A stretch of 64,000 bases of DNA. It comes from Omphiscola glabra (taxonomy: Eukaryota; Mollusca; Gastropoda; Lymnaeidae). A model generated the notes under the pieces. That model saw only the letters and a program-made list of their open reading frames with translations, was not told where the DNA came from and did no database searches. Shown piece after piece: positions 43,933 through 55,504 of the stretch (position 1 is the first letter of the stretch; every line of letters begins with the position of its first letter). The position numbers and the translations under genes were made by a program. The stretch lies in contig OZ024794.1 of assembly GCA_964017045.1 (NCBI GenBank), positions 34,131,682 through 34,195,681 on the forward strand. Direction: 5' to 3'.

Positions 43933-44599
43933 ATGGGTTCAAATTGAATGGACGGCGAAACTTAATTTATTTTTTCAATTTCATTAATTTTTTTTTTTAA
44001 ATATTAGCTACTCTTTAGTAACAAAAATTGTAATCTTTAAATTATCGACAAAAGTAAAATTGTTACTTTTTTTAAACACAGAAAGCTTACAAAATCCGAG
44101 CACCGTTCACTCATCCATAAAGCAGACACTGTCAACCACGTTAATTTGAGCGACAGTGGAAACCCACCTCCGTCGATCTAGTTTTCCAGCCGTTCATCGG
44201 GTGAACACTGCACAAGAAATCTTAAAATGTCATGTGCTAAACAAACAGAAAACAAGAATATCCCTCAATCCACACACATGATGGAAATGCGAGTATACGG
44301 AAAGTCTTTAATAAAATATTCCTGACTCTAGTTCCGTTTATTGTTTTTTTTTTACTTCCTTATTAAAGTTTAAATATTTCTCGTCCTCCAATATTAACGT
44401 TGTTAGGTCGGCGGATGGATATGTAAGATTGCGAAAATGTAGGTGGGTTGATATGTAGTGTGGTCGATAGATGAGTATGTGGACAGGAAGGTGGTTGGAT
44501 AGATAGGTGGGCGGATAGGAATTTGGGGGGGGGGGGCTAGGTAGTTGGGAGGATCGGTAGTTGGGTGAATTAGTAGTTGCGGGATAGGAAGTTGGATGG
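43933..44599. other. no recognised feature
   Basis: AT-rich, then GGTGGGYGGATAGGA-like sequence leading into the next array. Confidence 0.4.
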
Positions 44600-44925
44600 A
44601 AAGTTAGGTGGAAGGATGAGTAGGTGGGTGCATAAGGAGGTGGGCGGATAGTAGGTGGGCAGACATTAGGTGGGCAGATAGTGGTTGGGCAGATAGTAGG
44701 TGGGCAGATAGTAGGTGGGCAGAGAGTGGTTGGGCAGATAGTGGTTGGGCAGGTAGTAGGTGGGCAAATAGTAGGTGGGCAGATAGTGGTTGGAAAGAAA
44801 GTACGTGGGCAGATAGTGGTTGGGCAGATAGCAGGTGGGCAGATAGTAGGTGGGCAAATATGAGGTGGGCAGATAGTAGCGGGGCAGATAGTAGCGGGGC
44901 AGATAGTAGCGGGGCAGATAGTAGA
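44600..44925. repeat. 16-bp minisatellite
   Basis: About 20 copies of GTGGGCAGATAGTAGG and variants (TTGGGCAGATAGTGG, CGGGGCAGATAGTAG). The 200-codon Pro/Cys-rich minus frame is an artefact. Confidence 0.9.
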
Positions 44926-45627
44926 TGATAGAAATATCATTTCTATTTAATCTTGCTGTTGGAAACCATTATGAATGCGTCATAATTTAAAAAAATAAAA
45001 ACGAAAAGAAAGTTTTAAGAAAATTGACATCTCTAGTCAGCAGCGTGTTTGAAATATCCAGCGCTGTTTATGGACGGGGAAGAAACACGGACGAACAAAA
45101 ATGGTAAGGTGTAGAGACAATAAATAAACAATTTCCTCACAACCCGATAAAAAAATAATTCTAAAAATTAAAATGTATATTGATTTTTGTAAATGTTCTC
45201 TTTGATTTCATTCAATACAGCCTACCAGCTTACACGTATTTAATTGTGCACGTGCGTGTGGTGGTTTGGGGGGTGGGGTATGCCAACGTTACTCTGTAAG
45301 ACGTGTGTCAGTTACATGAACGAACCTTTCACGTACCAGACCAAGCATTTTTATGGTTGTATTCGGCACATGGCGACCCGTGACAAAGTCCACGTCACAC
45401 GTTTTGAGCCGTAACTTTCCTTTGTCTAAACCAGGGACTTACCACCCCTCCCCCACACCAAAAATCTGTATATGTTAGGAACCAATCACTGTAAATATAT
45501 ATATATATATATATATATAATGTTCAGAAATAAACTCTTTTAATTTTTTTTTTTAAAACAATCAATTTTTATCAAATATGTCTAATGTTTTAATAATGAG
45601 GACATGCGACTAAGTGAATGTGCATGT
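44926..45627. other. no gene; (AT)n
   Basis: An (AT)11 microsatellite at about 45498-45520. Otherwise AT-rich without recognisable features. Confidence 0.5.
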
Positions 45628-45636
45628 GGTTTCGAA

Positions 45637-45922
45637 GGTTACCGGAAAATTTGATCGAAAGAAATTTCGTCGACGGAAAACTGATCGACGGTAATTTGAT
45701 CGAACAGAAATTTGGTCGAATCTTTTTTTCAGTTCTGACGTTAAAATTTTCGTCAAATTTCTTTTTGAACGCACTATACTATATAGTAAAACAAAATAAT
45801 GCGTTGAAAAAGAAATTTGACGCAAAATTTTAACGTATAAACTAAAATAAACGTTTCGACCAAATTTACGTTCGATCAATGTTCCGTCGACCAAATTTCT
45901 TTCGATCAAATTTCCGGATACG
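45637..45922. mobile_element. palindromic MITE, 9-bp TSD family, copy 3
   Basis: Starts GGTTACCGGAAAATTTGATC and ends CAAATTTCCGGATACG. Flanks GGTTTCGAA (45628-45636) and GGTTTCGAT (45923-45931) give a 9-bp duplication with one mismatch. Arms of about 140 bp pair along almost their whole length, as in copy 1. Confidence 0.85.
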
Positions 45923-46271
45923 GGTTTCGATTGATGAACAAACAAACGTGCATAAAAATTGACAAATGTGTAGGCGCTTACAAGTTGAACGAATTGAGAA
46001 ATAAACATGGACACAAAGACCAGATTCAAACGAGCGTCGATTTTCCGAACGCCGATTTCCGGAGCGTCGGTTCACCGAACCAACCACGCCTTTTCAAAAA
46101 TGGTATTATCGTACATTATGCGCATGGCATGGACGATTAATGCAGAAAAAAAATTTAAAGTCCTAATCGTTTTTTTTTTACATTAATCAGCTGACCCCGC
46201 TAAAACGCTGATGTGTGTACATTAAACTGTACATAAAAGCTCATTATGTGTATGAAGGGAGAAAATACTCT

Positions 46272-46382
46272 GGTCTATCCTCCCTCTGGTCAATCCTCCC
46301 TCTGGTCTATCCTCCCTTTGGTCTATCCTCCCTCTTGTCTATCTTCCCTCTGGTCTATCCTCCCTCTGGTCTATCCTCCAAA
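46272..46382. repeat. 16-bp tandem repeat
   Basis: Seven copies of TCTATCCTCCCTCTGG. Confidence 0.9.
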
Positions 46383-47534
46383 TTAAAAAATGCCAACTTT
46401 CCCAAGGGTGTCTTCGGTTAACAGAATCCCCCCCCCCCCTTTTTTTTTCCCTTTTTTCTCCTCGGGTCGCCATTAGTGCTGATAATGAACGCACTGCTGT
46501 ATATCAACTCACAAATCATAATTATCTAGAGAAAGAGAAATACTGTTCCCCCCCCCCCCCCCCCCACAGAAACGTTGCCGTACTGCGCCATTTGATTGAT
46601 CGTGTGACGAGCAAATGAAATCTTTACTAAAACATGATGCTTTCAGTTAATTTTAATTGTCATGCGTGTTTTGCATTACAAAAAAATAATTTCAACCCTA
46701 GAGCTCTCTTGTATTTTATTTAAATTAAAAAAAAAAAAAAGATTATTACTGAAGAGATATCTTCGTTCATTCGGCGCATCGTCATTTCTAAAGCGGCTAA
46801 TGAAAGTATAACACAATCGTCAAGAACAAAATCAATCCAGTCATTCCAATAAATGTAGTCAAAATCACTTACCTTTCTCTTTACTGCGACATTCTTTTCA
46901 GATGTGAAATTTTTTTTTTTTTTTTTTCTCTAAATTGATATCAAATTAACTTTAAAGTTAGCTCGCAGCAATATAATATATTCAGCACACAGTTTGTGTT
47001 CCAATTTTTTTACAATATTGTTCTTTTGTAAATCCTCTCTTCTCTGGACATCGATGACTTGTCCGTACTGGCACAGCTAAGAGAAGCCCAAACGTTTTCC
47101 AGACGTTTTAGTGACCGGTCTATTGTCTGTTAATGGAGTTGTCTGCTCCTGGGGCGTGCAGACCAAGTGTTTTATACAATTACTTGTTTGAAGGTGGGGG
47201 AGACTTTTCCTGCGTGAGCCGGAAAAGATCTGTTGGTCACGTGACGATGTTGGCCGACAAAGCCAAGCAGATAACAGGCGCGCGTGAGAGTTGAGTTGTA
47301 GACGAACAGGTTCTGGGGGGGGGGAAATTGTTGGGGGGGGGTGGTGGGGGGAGAGAGAATTGGTGCTGCACAAAGAGGGGAATTTCCCGTAAGGTGACGT
47401 TGTTCTGAAATAGTGTCGTCATGTGACACATGGAGGATCCGGAAAAAGGTGAGGAGGGAGGGTGTGACGCAATAGTGATTTGAGGATGGGGTTTTTCAAA
47501 CTTTTATTTCCTAACGATTGTACTGCTAAGCTTT
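46383..47534. other. no supported gene
   Basis: C and T runs near 46429-46455 and 46548-46565. A GC-richer stretch at 47090-47430 contains CACGTG (about 47238) but no convincing exon or promoter. Confidence 0.4.
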
Positions 47535-49695
47535 TGGTTCAGTAAAGTGCAGTGTTTGTGGTCAGTTAGATGTGGTAGTGGTCAGATAAAGTGCAGTGTT
47601 TGTGGTCAGTTAGATGTGGTAGTGGTCAGATAAAGTGCAGTGTTTGTGGTCAGTTAGATGTGGTAGTGGTCAGATAAAGGGCAGTGTTTGTGGTCAGTTA
47701 GATGTGGTAGTGGTCAGATAAAGTGCAGTGTTGGTGGTCAGTTAGATGTGGTAGTGGTCAGATAAAGTGCAGTGTTGGTGGTCAGTTAGATGTGGTAGTG
47801 GTCAGATAAAGTGCAGTGTTGGTGGTCAGTTAGATGTGGTAGTGGTCAGATAAAGTGCAGTGTTGGTGGTCAGTTAGATGTGGTAGTGGTCAGATAAAGT
47901 GCAGTGTTTGTGGTCAGTTAGATGTGGTAGTGGTCAGATAAAGGGCAGTGTTTGTGGTCAGTTAGATGTGGTAGTGGTCAGATAAAGTGCAGTGTTGGTG
48001 GTCAGTTAGATGTGGTAGTGGTCAGATAAAGTGCAGTGTTGGTGGTCAGTTAGATGTGGTAGTGGTCAGATAAAGTGCAGTGTTGGTGGTCAGCTAGATG
48101 TGGTAGTGGTCAGATAAAGTGCAGTGTTGGTGGTCAGTTAGATGTGGTAGTGGTCAGATAAAGTGCAGTGTTGGTGGTCAGTTAGATGTGGTAGTGGTCA
48201 GATAAAGTGCAGTGTTTGTGGTCAGTTAGATGTGGTAGTGGTCAGATAAAGTGCAGTGTTTGTGGTCAGTTAGATGTGGTAGTGGTCAGATAAAGGGCAG
48301 TGTTTGTGGTCAGTTAGATGTGGTAGTGGTCAGATAAAGTGCAGTGTTTGTGGTCAGTTAGATGTGGTAGTGGTCAGATAAAGTGCAGTGTTGGTGGTCA
48401 GTTAGATGTGGTAGTGGTCAGATAAAGTGCAGTGTTGGTGGTCAGTTAGATGTGGTAGTGGTCAGATAAAGTGCAGTGTTGGTGGTCAGTTAGATGTGGT
48501 AGTGGTCAGATAAAGTGCAGTGTTTGTGGTCAGTTAGATGTGGTAGTGGTCAGATAAAGGGCAGTGTTTGTGGTCAGTTAGATGTGGTAGTGGTCAGATA
48601 AAGTGCAGTGTTGGTGGTCAGTTAGATGTGGTAGTGGTCAGATAAAGTGCAGTGTTGGTGGTCAGTTAGATGTGGTAGTGGTCAGATAAAGTGCAGTGTT
48701 GGTGGTCAGCTAGATGTGGTAGTGGTCAGATAAAGTGCAGTGTTGGTGGTCAGTTAGATGTGGTAGTGGTCAGATAAAGTGCAGTGTTGGTGGTCAGTTA
48801 GATGTGGTAGTGGTCCGATAAAGTGCAGTGTTGGTGGTCGGTTAGATGTGGTAGTGGTCAGATAAAGTGCAGTGTTTGTGGTCAGTTAGATGTTGTAGTG
48901 GTCAGATAAAGTGCAGTGTTGGTGGTCGGTTAGATGTGGTAGTGGTCAGATAAAGTGCAGTGTTGGTGGTCGGTTAGATGTGGTAGTGGTCAGATAAAGT
49001 GCAGTGTTGGTGGTCAGTTAGATGTGATAGTAGTCAGATAAAGTGCAGTGTTGGTGGTCAGTTAGATGTGGTAGTGGTCAGATAAAGTGCAGTGTTGGTG
49101 GTCAGTTAGATGTGGTAGTGGTCAGATAAAGTGCAGTGTTGGTGGTCAGTTAGATGTGGTAGTGGTCAGATAAAGTGCAGTGTTTGTGGTCAGTTAGATG
49201 TGGTAGTGGTCAGATAAAGTGCAGTGTTTGTGGTCGGTTAGATGTGGTAGTGGTCAGATAAAGTGCAGTGTTGGTGGTCAGTTAGATGTGGTAGTGGTCA
49301 GATAAAGTGCAGTGTTTGTGGTCAGTTAGATGTGGTAGTGGTCAGATAAAGTGCAGTGTTGGTGGTCAGTTAGATGTGGTAGTGGTCAGATAAAGTGCAG
49401 TGTTGGTGGTCAGTTAGATGTGGTAGTGGTCAGATAAAGTGCAGTGTTGGTGGTCAGTTAGATGTGGTAGTGGTCAGATAAAGTGCAGTGTTTGTGGTCA
49501 GTTAGATGTGGTAGTGGTCAGATAAAGTGCAGTGTTTGTGGTCGGTTAGATGTGGTAGTGGTCAGATAAAGTGCAGTGTTGGTGGTCAGTTAGATGTGGT
49601 AGTGGTCAGATAAAGTGCAGTGTTTGTGGTCAGTTCGATGTGGTAGTGGTCAGATAAAGTGCAGTGTTTGTGGTCAGTTAGATGTGGTAGTGGTC
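47535..49695. repeat. 44-bp minisatellite with higher-order structure, about 49 copies
   Basis: Unit CAGATAAAGTGCAGTGTTGG plus TGGTCAGTTAGATGTGGTAGTGGT in two parts (24 + 20 bp). Variant markers repeat at fixed distances: AAAGGG at 47676, 47940, 48292 and 48556 (264, 352, 264) and CAGCTAG at 48091 and 48707 (616 = 14 units). This shows a 616-bp block duplicated as a whole. Farther right, TCGGTTAG markers near 49234 and 49542 are 308 bp (7 units) apart. Confidence 0.95.
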
Positions 49696-50312
49696 AGTTA
49701 GAGTACAGTGTTAGTGGTCAGTTAGAGTACAGTGTTAGTGGTCAGTTAGAGTAAAGTGTTAGTGGTCCTTTATACAGTGCTAGTAGTCAGGTAGAGTACC
49801 GTGTTAGTGGTCAGGTAGAGTACATTGTTTGTGGTCGGTTAGAGTACATTGTTTGTGGTCGGTTAGAGTACATTGTTTGTGGTCGGTTAGAGTACATTGT
49901 TTGTGGTCACTTAGAGTAAAGTGTTAGTGGTCAGTTAGAGTACAGTGTTTGTGGTCAGTTAGAGTAAAGTGTTAGTGGTCAGTTAGAGTACAGTGTTAGT
50001 GGTCAGTTAGAGTAAAGTGTTAGTGGTCCTTTATACAGTGCTAGTAGTCAGGTAGAGTACAGTGTTAGTGGTCGGTTAGAGTACAGTGTTTGTGGTCACT
50101 TAGAGTAAAGTGTTAGTGGTCAGTTAGAGTACTGTGTTTGTGGTCAGTTAGAGTAAAGTGTTTGTGGTCAGTTAGAGTACAGTGTTAGTGGTCAGTTAGA
50201 GTACAGTGTTAGTGGTCAGTTAGAGTAAAGTGTTAGTGGTCCTTTATACAGTGCTAGTAGTCAGGTAGAGTACAGTGTTAGTGGTCAGGTAGAGTACATT
50301 GTTGGTGGTCAG
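49696..50312. repeat. 24-bp minisatellite joined to the 44-bp array
   Basis: About 26 copies of GTCAGTTAGAGTACAGTGTT plus AGTG. A marker CCTTTATACAGTGCTAGTAG recurs near 49767, 50028 and 50241, showing block duplication. The 24-bp unit is recognisably the ancestor of the larger half of the 44-bp unit. Confidence 0.92.
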
Positions 50313-51027
50313 TTAGGGCGCAAAGCTATCGCCCCGCTACAGCAACAAATGAAAGGGAGTAAACTATGAATGGAGACTTTTCATCGAAGGTGGAATAAGT
50401 TCGGATTTAAAAAAACAAAATTCGTATTAAACCTCTTGAAGGACCAAGTCTACCGCAGCTAAGGAAAGTCGTCACAGTTGGAGCATCAGCTGCAGGAGAG
50501 GCGCGAACATTTGTCTGAAGTACGTTGCCCAGTTTGCTGAAGTTGCCAGTTCGGAAAGATGGTAGACTTGTCAACATGCCACTCCTGACTCGTATATATT
50601 TTAGAACAATTCGATTGGCCCCCTATGATATGCATGATAGACTCACGTCTGAAAGAACTAAAAAAAATCAAATACCGAAGACCTTTTCAGAGGAAGCCAA
50701 GTCCTGCTAATCGGTGACTTGGTGCAAGTACCGCTGTTGAGAGGAAATCAATTCTAAAACAGGCCACAGTGATAAACTACAGTATCATTGTTACATCATT
50801 AACACTGGAAGGTCACAGTGATAAATCGTTTACAATTTCTGTCAAGACTTAAAACTGTAAAATAAAATTAAAAAATATTTTAAACGCTTTTATTAAAATA
50901 CATTAAAAAGTACCAAAACAGTTTGTTTTTGACGACGCCGGGATTTTCTTACCATTACTCATGTCTATTAAAACAAAAGTGTGCGCGCCAAATCTGGAAA
51001 ATGACGGTGGATGCTTTGGCGTTGAAG
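50313..51027. other. no recognised feature
   Basis: Mixed composition. Short frames on both strands at 50486-50710 have no recognisable domain. Confidence 0.4.
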
Positions 51028-51295
51028 ACTTGTCGTTTTGTCACCTTGTCGTTTTGTCACTTTGTCGTTTTGTCACCTTGTCGTTTTGTCACCTTGTCGT
51101 TTTGTCACCTTGTCGTTTTGTCACTATGTCGTTTTGTCACCTTGTCGTTTTGTCACCTTGTCGTTTTGTCACCTTGTCGTTTTGTCACCTTGTCGTTTTA
51201 TCACCTTGTCGTTTTGTCACCTTGTCGTTTTGTCACCTTGTCGTTTTGTCGCCTTGTCGTTTTGTCACCTTGTCGTTTTGTCCATTGTCGTTTTG
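51028..51295. repeat. 16-bp minisatellite
   Basis: Seventeen copies of GTCGTTTTGTCACCTT, very uniform. Sixteen is not divisible by three, so the same repeat is open in all three plus frames (Cys/Phe/Val/Leu-rich). Confidence 0.95.
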
Positions 51296-52424
51296 TCATG
51301 AAACCCTTTGTTTCCGATAGTTTCATATGCTTTTCAAATTTAGGTTTATTTCTTTCAGGGTCCCCCATTTCTTTCTATCAGCCTGGGAAAATAAATCATT
51401 AATTTTTTTTAATTCAATCGAATTGGTTTGACGTGTAAAACTTATTTTTTTGTTTAAATTGTCATGTAAATGTTTGGCTAAGTACGGTACAGACAAACTA
51501 GGAAATTCAATTATGAGTTGAATGTAAATTATTAATAATTGTTATCACACAATAGAAGTAATATTATTTTTTCTGTGTCTTAAACTTAAGGTACTGGATG
51601 ATCAAAATACGGATTTACTCATATTTTTAATATGTAGGTTTTTTGGCATAATTAAAAGAAATCCAGCCCTCAAAAAGTAGTTTTAAAATGAAAAGTTGAC
51701 CCCGTGATTTGAGTGCAACGTGTTATTATTTCAATACATACTCATAATGTTAGTCAAGATTCGACCTTCATTCGACTATACAAATTGCTTATTTGGCAAT
51801 GATATCAAGACATTTACCTACCAATCCTGTACCTTAAAGTCGTGACTCGTCTCCACTTACCCACTACACACGCACGATGAAAAAACAAAACTAATCACAA
51901 CGTCATGATTCTTGACAAATAAGAGTACAGAGATCTAGCCCGGTCGGTCGGCTTTCTTTGAACTTGAGAAAGGTGGTGTAATGGATTTGCACATTTGATA
52001 ATTTGTTGCTATGTCTTGCTTTAACTACTACGTGGAATCTAAGAAAAACTATTTTTTTTAAAAAATGAAAATGAAATCCCGGGATTTTCGAAAATCCCGG
52101 GTTTCATAAATCCAATCCCGGTATTTTCGAGCATCAATTATGGTCTGGTATTCCGGTATTTTCGAAATTAGGGATCCCGGATTGCGACCCCTTGTGCTGA
52201 TTTATAATGAGGAGTGGCCTATTTTTTGGAACCGTGTGGTATTTAGAATTGAATGCTGTATCTAGAACTACCTTTAATCTTCAGATCATCAAAAATAATG
52301 AGCGAAGCGATACTTGACTGGTTTCACAAGTTCACTCCATTTGATCCTTGAAAGAAACCCCTTTGTAAAATAAATTAACGATATAAAATGACAACATACT
52401 AAGTTTGTTTGTTTTTTTCTTTTT
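51296..52424. other. no gene; small CCCGGG palindromes
   Basis: AT-rich. At 52074-52195 there are several copies of ATCCCGGGATTTTCGAAAAT-type palindromic sequence, which may be a transposon end. No gene. Confidence 0.45.
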
Positions 52425-52719
52425 ATAACTGTTATGAAGGATGACGTGTTTTTATCACGCCTATCTCGCGTCCCACGTGCATGACCCCTCGTGAACTCTC
52501 GTGACCGCCTTTGAAGTGTGGCTAGAAAAACCTTATTTATTCTAGTCAGGAGAACTGTCGAAAATAATAGAAGATTCTGGATAAAACGGGAAGGCAAGAC
52601 AATGCATTAGACGGTTCTAGACATTAGTTGGAAATGCCTATAAAAAGGGCTGACCGATAGAGAGAGAGAGAGAGAGATTTTGTTTTGATCACGAGATATG
52701 CTGTGTCATACTTTGTTGT

Positions 52720-54814
52720 TCTGGTTCGGTACGTTGCTGCATCCATATACTGGCATATGTGCAACGGTTGGGGAAGCGATGTTGCCAATCTAACGGCCCC
52801 TTGCAGATGCCAGGGCGGCCTTGAAGCTTTCGATCGTTGTCGAGTTCACGGCTGTATTGTCCAGGTTGTTCCAAGCAATTATGGTGCGTGGAAAGAATGA
52901 CTGCTTATGTTGCACTGCGTTACTCCGAGGCACAGTGAAGCATTTGTTATTGTTTCGGGTGTAATTTCTCATGGGGTTGTCAGATGTTAAGTCAGTGTTA
53001 AGTGACTGTTTGGCTCTAATAAATCGGCCTGGCTTCTGTGGGGTAAGATAATTGTTTGCTGGGATGGCCGGAATTAGCCCCATGGCCATTTTATATAAGA
53101 ATGTTAGGCGGATCTTTTCTCGTCTGTCCTTGAGAATGGGGATGTCAAATCTGTTTAAAAGGCCAGTGACGTAGCCAGGCGTGGTGGTTTTATAGTCACG
53201 TGCTATGAAGCGCATTGCGTTACGTTGGATTCGCTCCAATTTGTCCACGTCTTGCTTGAGGTATGGGTCCCAGATGATTGCACCATATTCTAGTATCGGA
53301 CGAACGAGTGCAAGATAGGCATTTCGTTTGTAGGATGTTGGGCAGTGGCGCAGATTTCTTCTAATAAAACCTAGTGTGGAGTTGGCTTTTTTTGAAATTT
53401 TGTTTATATGGGGTGACCATTTTAGGTTATTTGAGAAGATAATTCCAAGGTATGGATTGTTTGTTACTTGTTGAAGGATTGTCCTATTTAGGGAGTACAT
53501 ATAGCTTGATGGGTTTTTTTTTGAGATGCTCATTATGTAGCATTTGGTTTCATTAAATTTCATGCCCCATTTGTCTGCCCAATTCATAAGGCACTCCAAA
53601 TCTGCTTGAAGTTGGTTGTGGTCATCGTAGTCGATTATCTCTCTGTAGACAAGACAGTCATCTGCAAACAGCCTCACTTGAGATTTTACAGTATCAGGGA
53701 GGTCGTTTATGTGACAGAGAAAGAGAAGGGGGCCCAGTACTGTGCCTTGAGGAACTCCTGAGTCTACTGTGGCTTTGCCTGATCGGACGCCATCTACCAC
53801 TACTTGCATGGTCCGTTTTGTTAGAAATGTTGATAGCCAGGAGTGAAGGTTGCCGGTAATGCCGTAGTGGTGGAGTTTGTGTAGAAGAAGGCTGTGTGGA
53901 ACAGTGTCGAAGGCCTTGGAGAAGTCGAGAATTGCCATGTCGATCTGGTTACCTTTGTCATAGGAGGCAAAGAGGTCATTGGTGGTGATGATTAATTGAG
54001 TTTCTGTGGAGTATCCAGAGCGGAAACCGTGGTTTAGAGTGGTCAAAATGTTGTAGTGTTGAAGGTGGTTCATGATGTGACGACAGATGATGTGTTCCAT
54101 AATTTTGCATGGAACGGAGGACAGGGATATTGGGCGGTAGTTTGCTGGGTTATGACGGTCACCTTTCTTGTAGGCACTAGTGATATTTGCATCAAACCAG
54201 TCTAGTGAGAGTTTGCCGGAGTCAAGCGACTTTTGGAAAATTCGGGTGATGGTTGGGGCAATGTTGTCAGCCAGGTTCTTCGGGACTATGTTTTGGATAC
54301 AGTCAGGCCCGGGTGCTTAATTGGGCTTAAGGTTTTTGAGAAGTTTGGCTACTCCTTGTTCAGTTATGTTGAGGGGGCCAATTGTACCAGGTGAAGGTTT
54401 TAGGGATGGTAGTACTGTTGTGGTAATTTTGACAGATTGAAACTGCCTTAGGAGAATTTCAGCTTTGCATTGGCTATCGCTTACAAGTTGCCCGTATTCT
54501 AGTAGAGGGGCTACGCCAATGTTGTCTTGCTTCTTGGATTTTATGTAGCGCCAGAATGGTTTTGTGTTGTTGTTTTCAAGGCCTTCTTGAATGACTCCAT
54601 TTATGTGCTGCCACTCGCCTCTTCTTAGTTCCCTACGACAGTGTTTCTGGAACTGGCGGTATAGGGTCCAGTTGTTGGTAGTTTGGGCTTTCTTCAATAG
54701 TCTTTTCTTTCTTTTCAGCAGCTTCTTGAGCCGTGTGTTCAGCCATGGTAGATTACATGGATTTTTTAATGTGGCTGATGGGACATTTTGATCTAAGCTT
54801 TTGAATAAGGCATA
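52720..54814 (-). mobile_element. 5'-truncated LINE inserted in the 5' LTR
   Basis: The insertion is bounded by TTTGTTGT at 52712-52719 and 54815-54822 (target duplication), and the LTR sequence resumes exactly after it. It carries a minus-strand reverse transcriptase but no endonuclease, so it is 5'-truncated. The 3' end (at 52720) has no poly-A; the 3' untranslated part is only about 70 bp. Best read as a CR1/jockey-superfamily non-LTR element. Confidence 0.88.
52790..54814 (-). pseudogene. LINE reverse transcriptase with one in-frame stop
   Basis: One reading frame runs from the truncation point to a stop at 52790, broken only by a TAA at 54317-54319 between LKPN and APGPDC. Upstream residues form the basic linker before the reverse transcriptase. 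The RT motifs follow in order: GYSTETQL, LDFSKAFDTV, GVPQGTVLGPLLF, FADD (about 53668-53657, in place of YADD), then a thumb region and a C-terminal domain of about 230 residues. Apart from the stop the frame is intact, so this LINE is younger than its host LTR element. The first codons of the 54862-54317 frame come from the LTR, not the LINE. Confidence 0.85.
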
Positions 54815-55122
54815 TTTGTTGTGTGTAGAGTTTTCTATTTCCTCATACAATTTTGTGCTCATTGTATTTTTATATACAGTACCGGTACCAGCAAATCTGT
54901 AAGTTTATAATTTTAATCATATTTCTCTTATTATTTAATTGAAGTTCACAAATTAAACAAAGTTATTAATTGTAATTAGCTCTGGCCTTGATTGTCGTTT
55001 TATTTGTTATATTATTTTTTTAAACTTTGGGTATCGTTCTTTATTATGGACTGTTTCTAGAACGAGCCATAGTCTAAAATTAAGAGATTAAATTCTCCAT
55101 TTATAACGGTCCGTAATAAATT

Positions 55123-55140
55123 TGGTGACTCGTCCTTGGA
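55123..55140 (+). other. candidate primer-binding site
   Basis: TGGTGACTCGTCCTTGGA begins four bases after the 5' LTR. A leading TGG complementary to a tRNA CCA end is expected here. The matching tRNA is not identified. Confidence 0.6.
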
Positions 55141-55504
55141 TGTTTTTGAATCTATAAATTTATTATTACACCAATAATAAATTGAGTGTTTGTGGATTTT
55201 TTACCCACTGTTTTCTTTAATTTACTAAGGCTAAAATTTAGTTTACGATACCTAGTTGTTAACGATACCAACAACAGAGCTAGTTGCAATTTTAAAAAAA
55301 AAAAGTATATTTTATGAGTGTGTTCATTAAGTTTAAACTTTTATAAAACTTAGTGTTGTATTTTGCCTGTGTCAAAATGGATTTTGATATTAATAATCCA
55401 TCAGTAGAGACATTAGACCAGTGTTCTAGAAGGGAGCTATTTTCCATTGCTAAAGAGTTAGGAATAGTGTAGCTCATTCAGCAGTAAAAAAGACAGTAAA
55501 AGAT

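Larger units (their letters stand above)
52430..55118 (+). repeat. 5' LTR, interrupted by a LINE
   Basis: Consists of 52430-52719 and 54823-55118, which together align along their length with the 3' LTR at 60205-60796. Gaps are limited to a (GA)n length difference and a few small indels. A TATA box (TATAAAAAG) at 52639-52647 is about 210 bp into the LTR and would drive transcription, but the inserted LINE lies between it and the coding region. Comparison with the 3' LTR shows about eight substitutions. Confidence 0.9.

Noticed and set aside
44338..44940. 200-codon Cys/Pro-rich minus frame
   Set aside because: It is derived from the 16-bp array at 44600-44925.
50923..51402. 159-codon plus frame with repeated CRFVTLSF-like residues
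   Set aside because: It comes from a uniform 16-bp array open in all plus frames.
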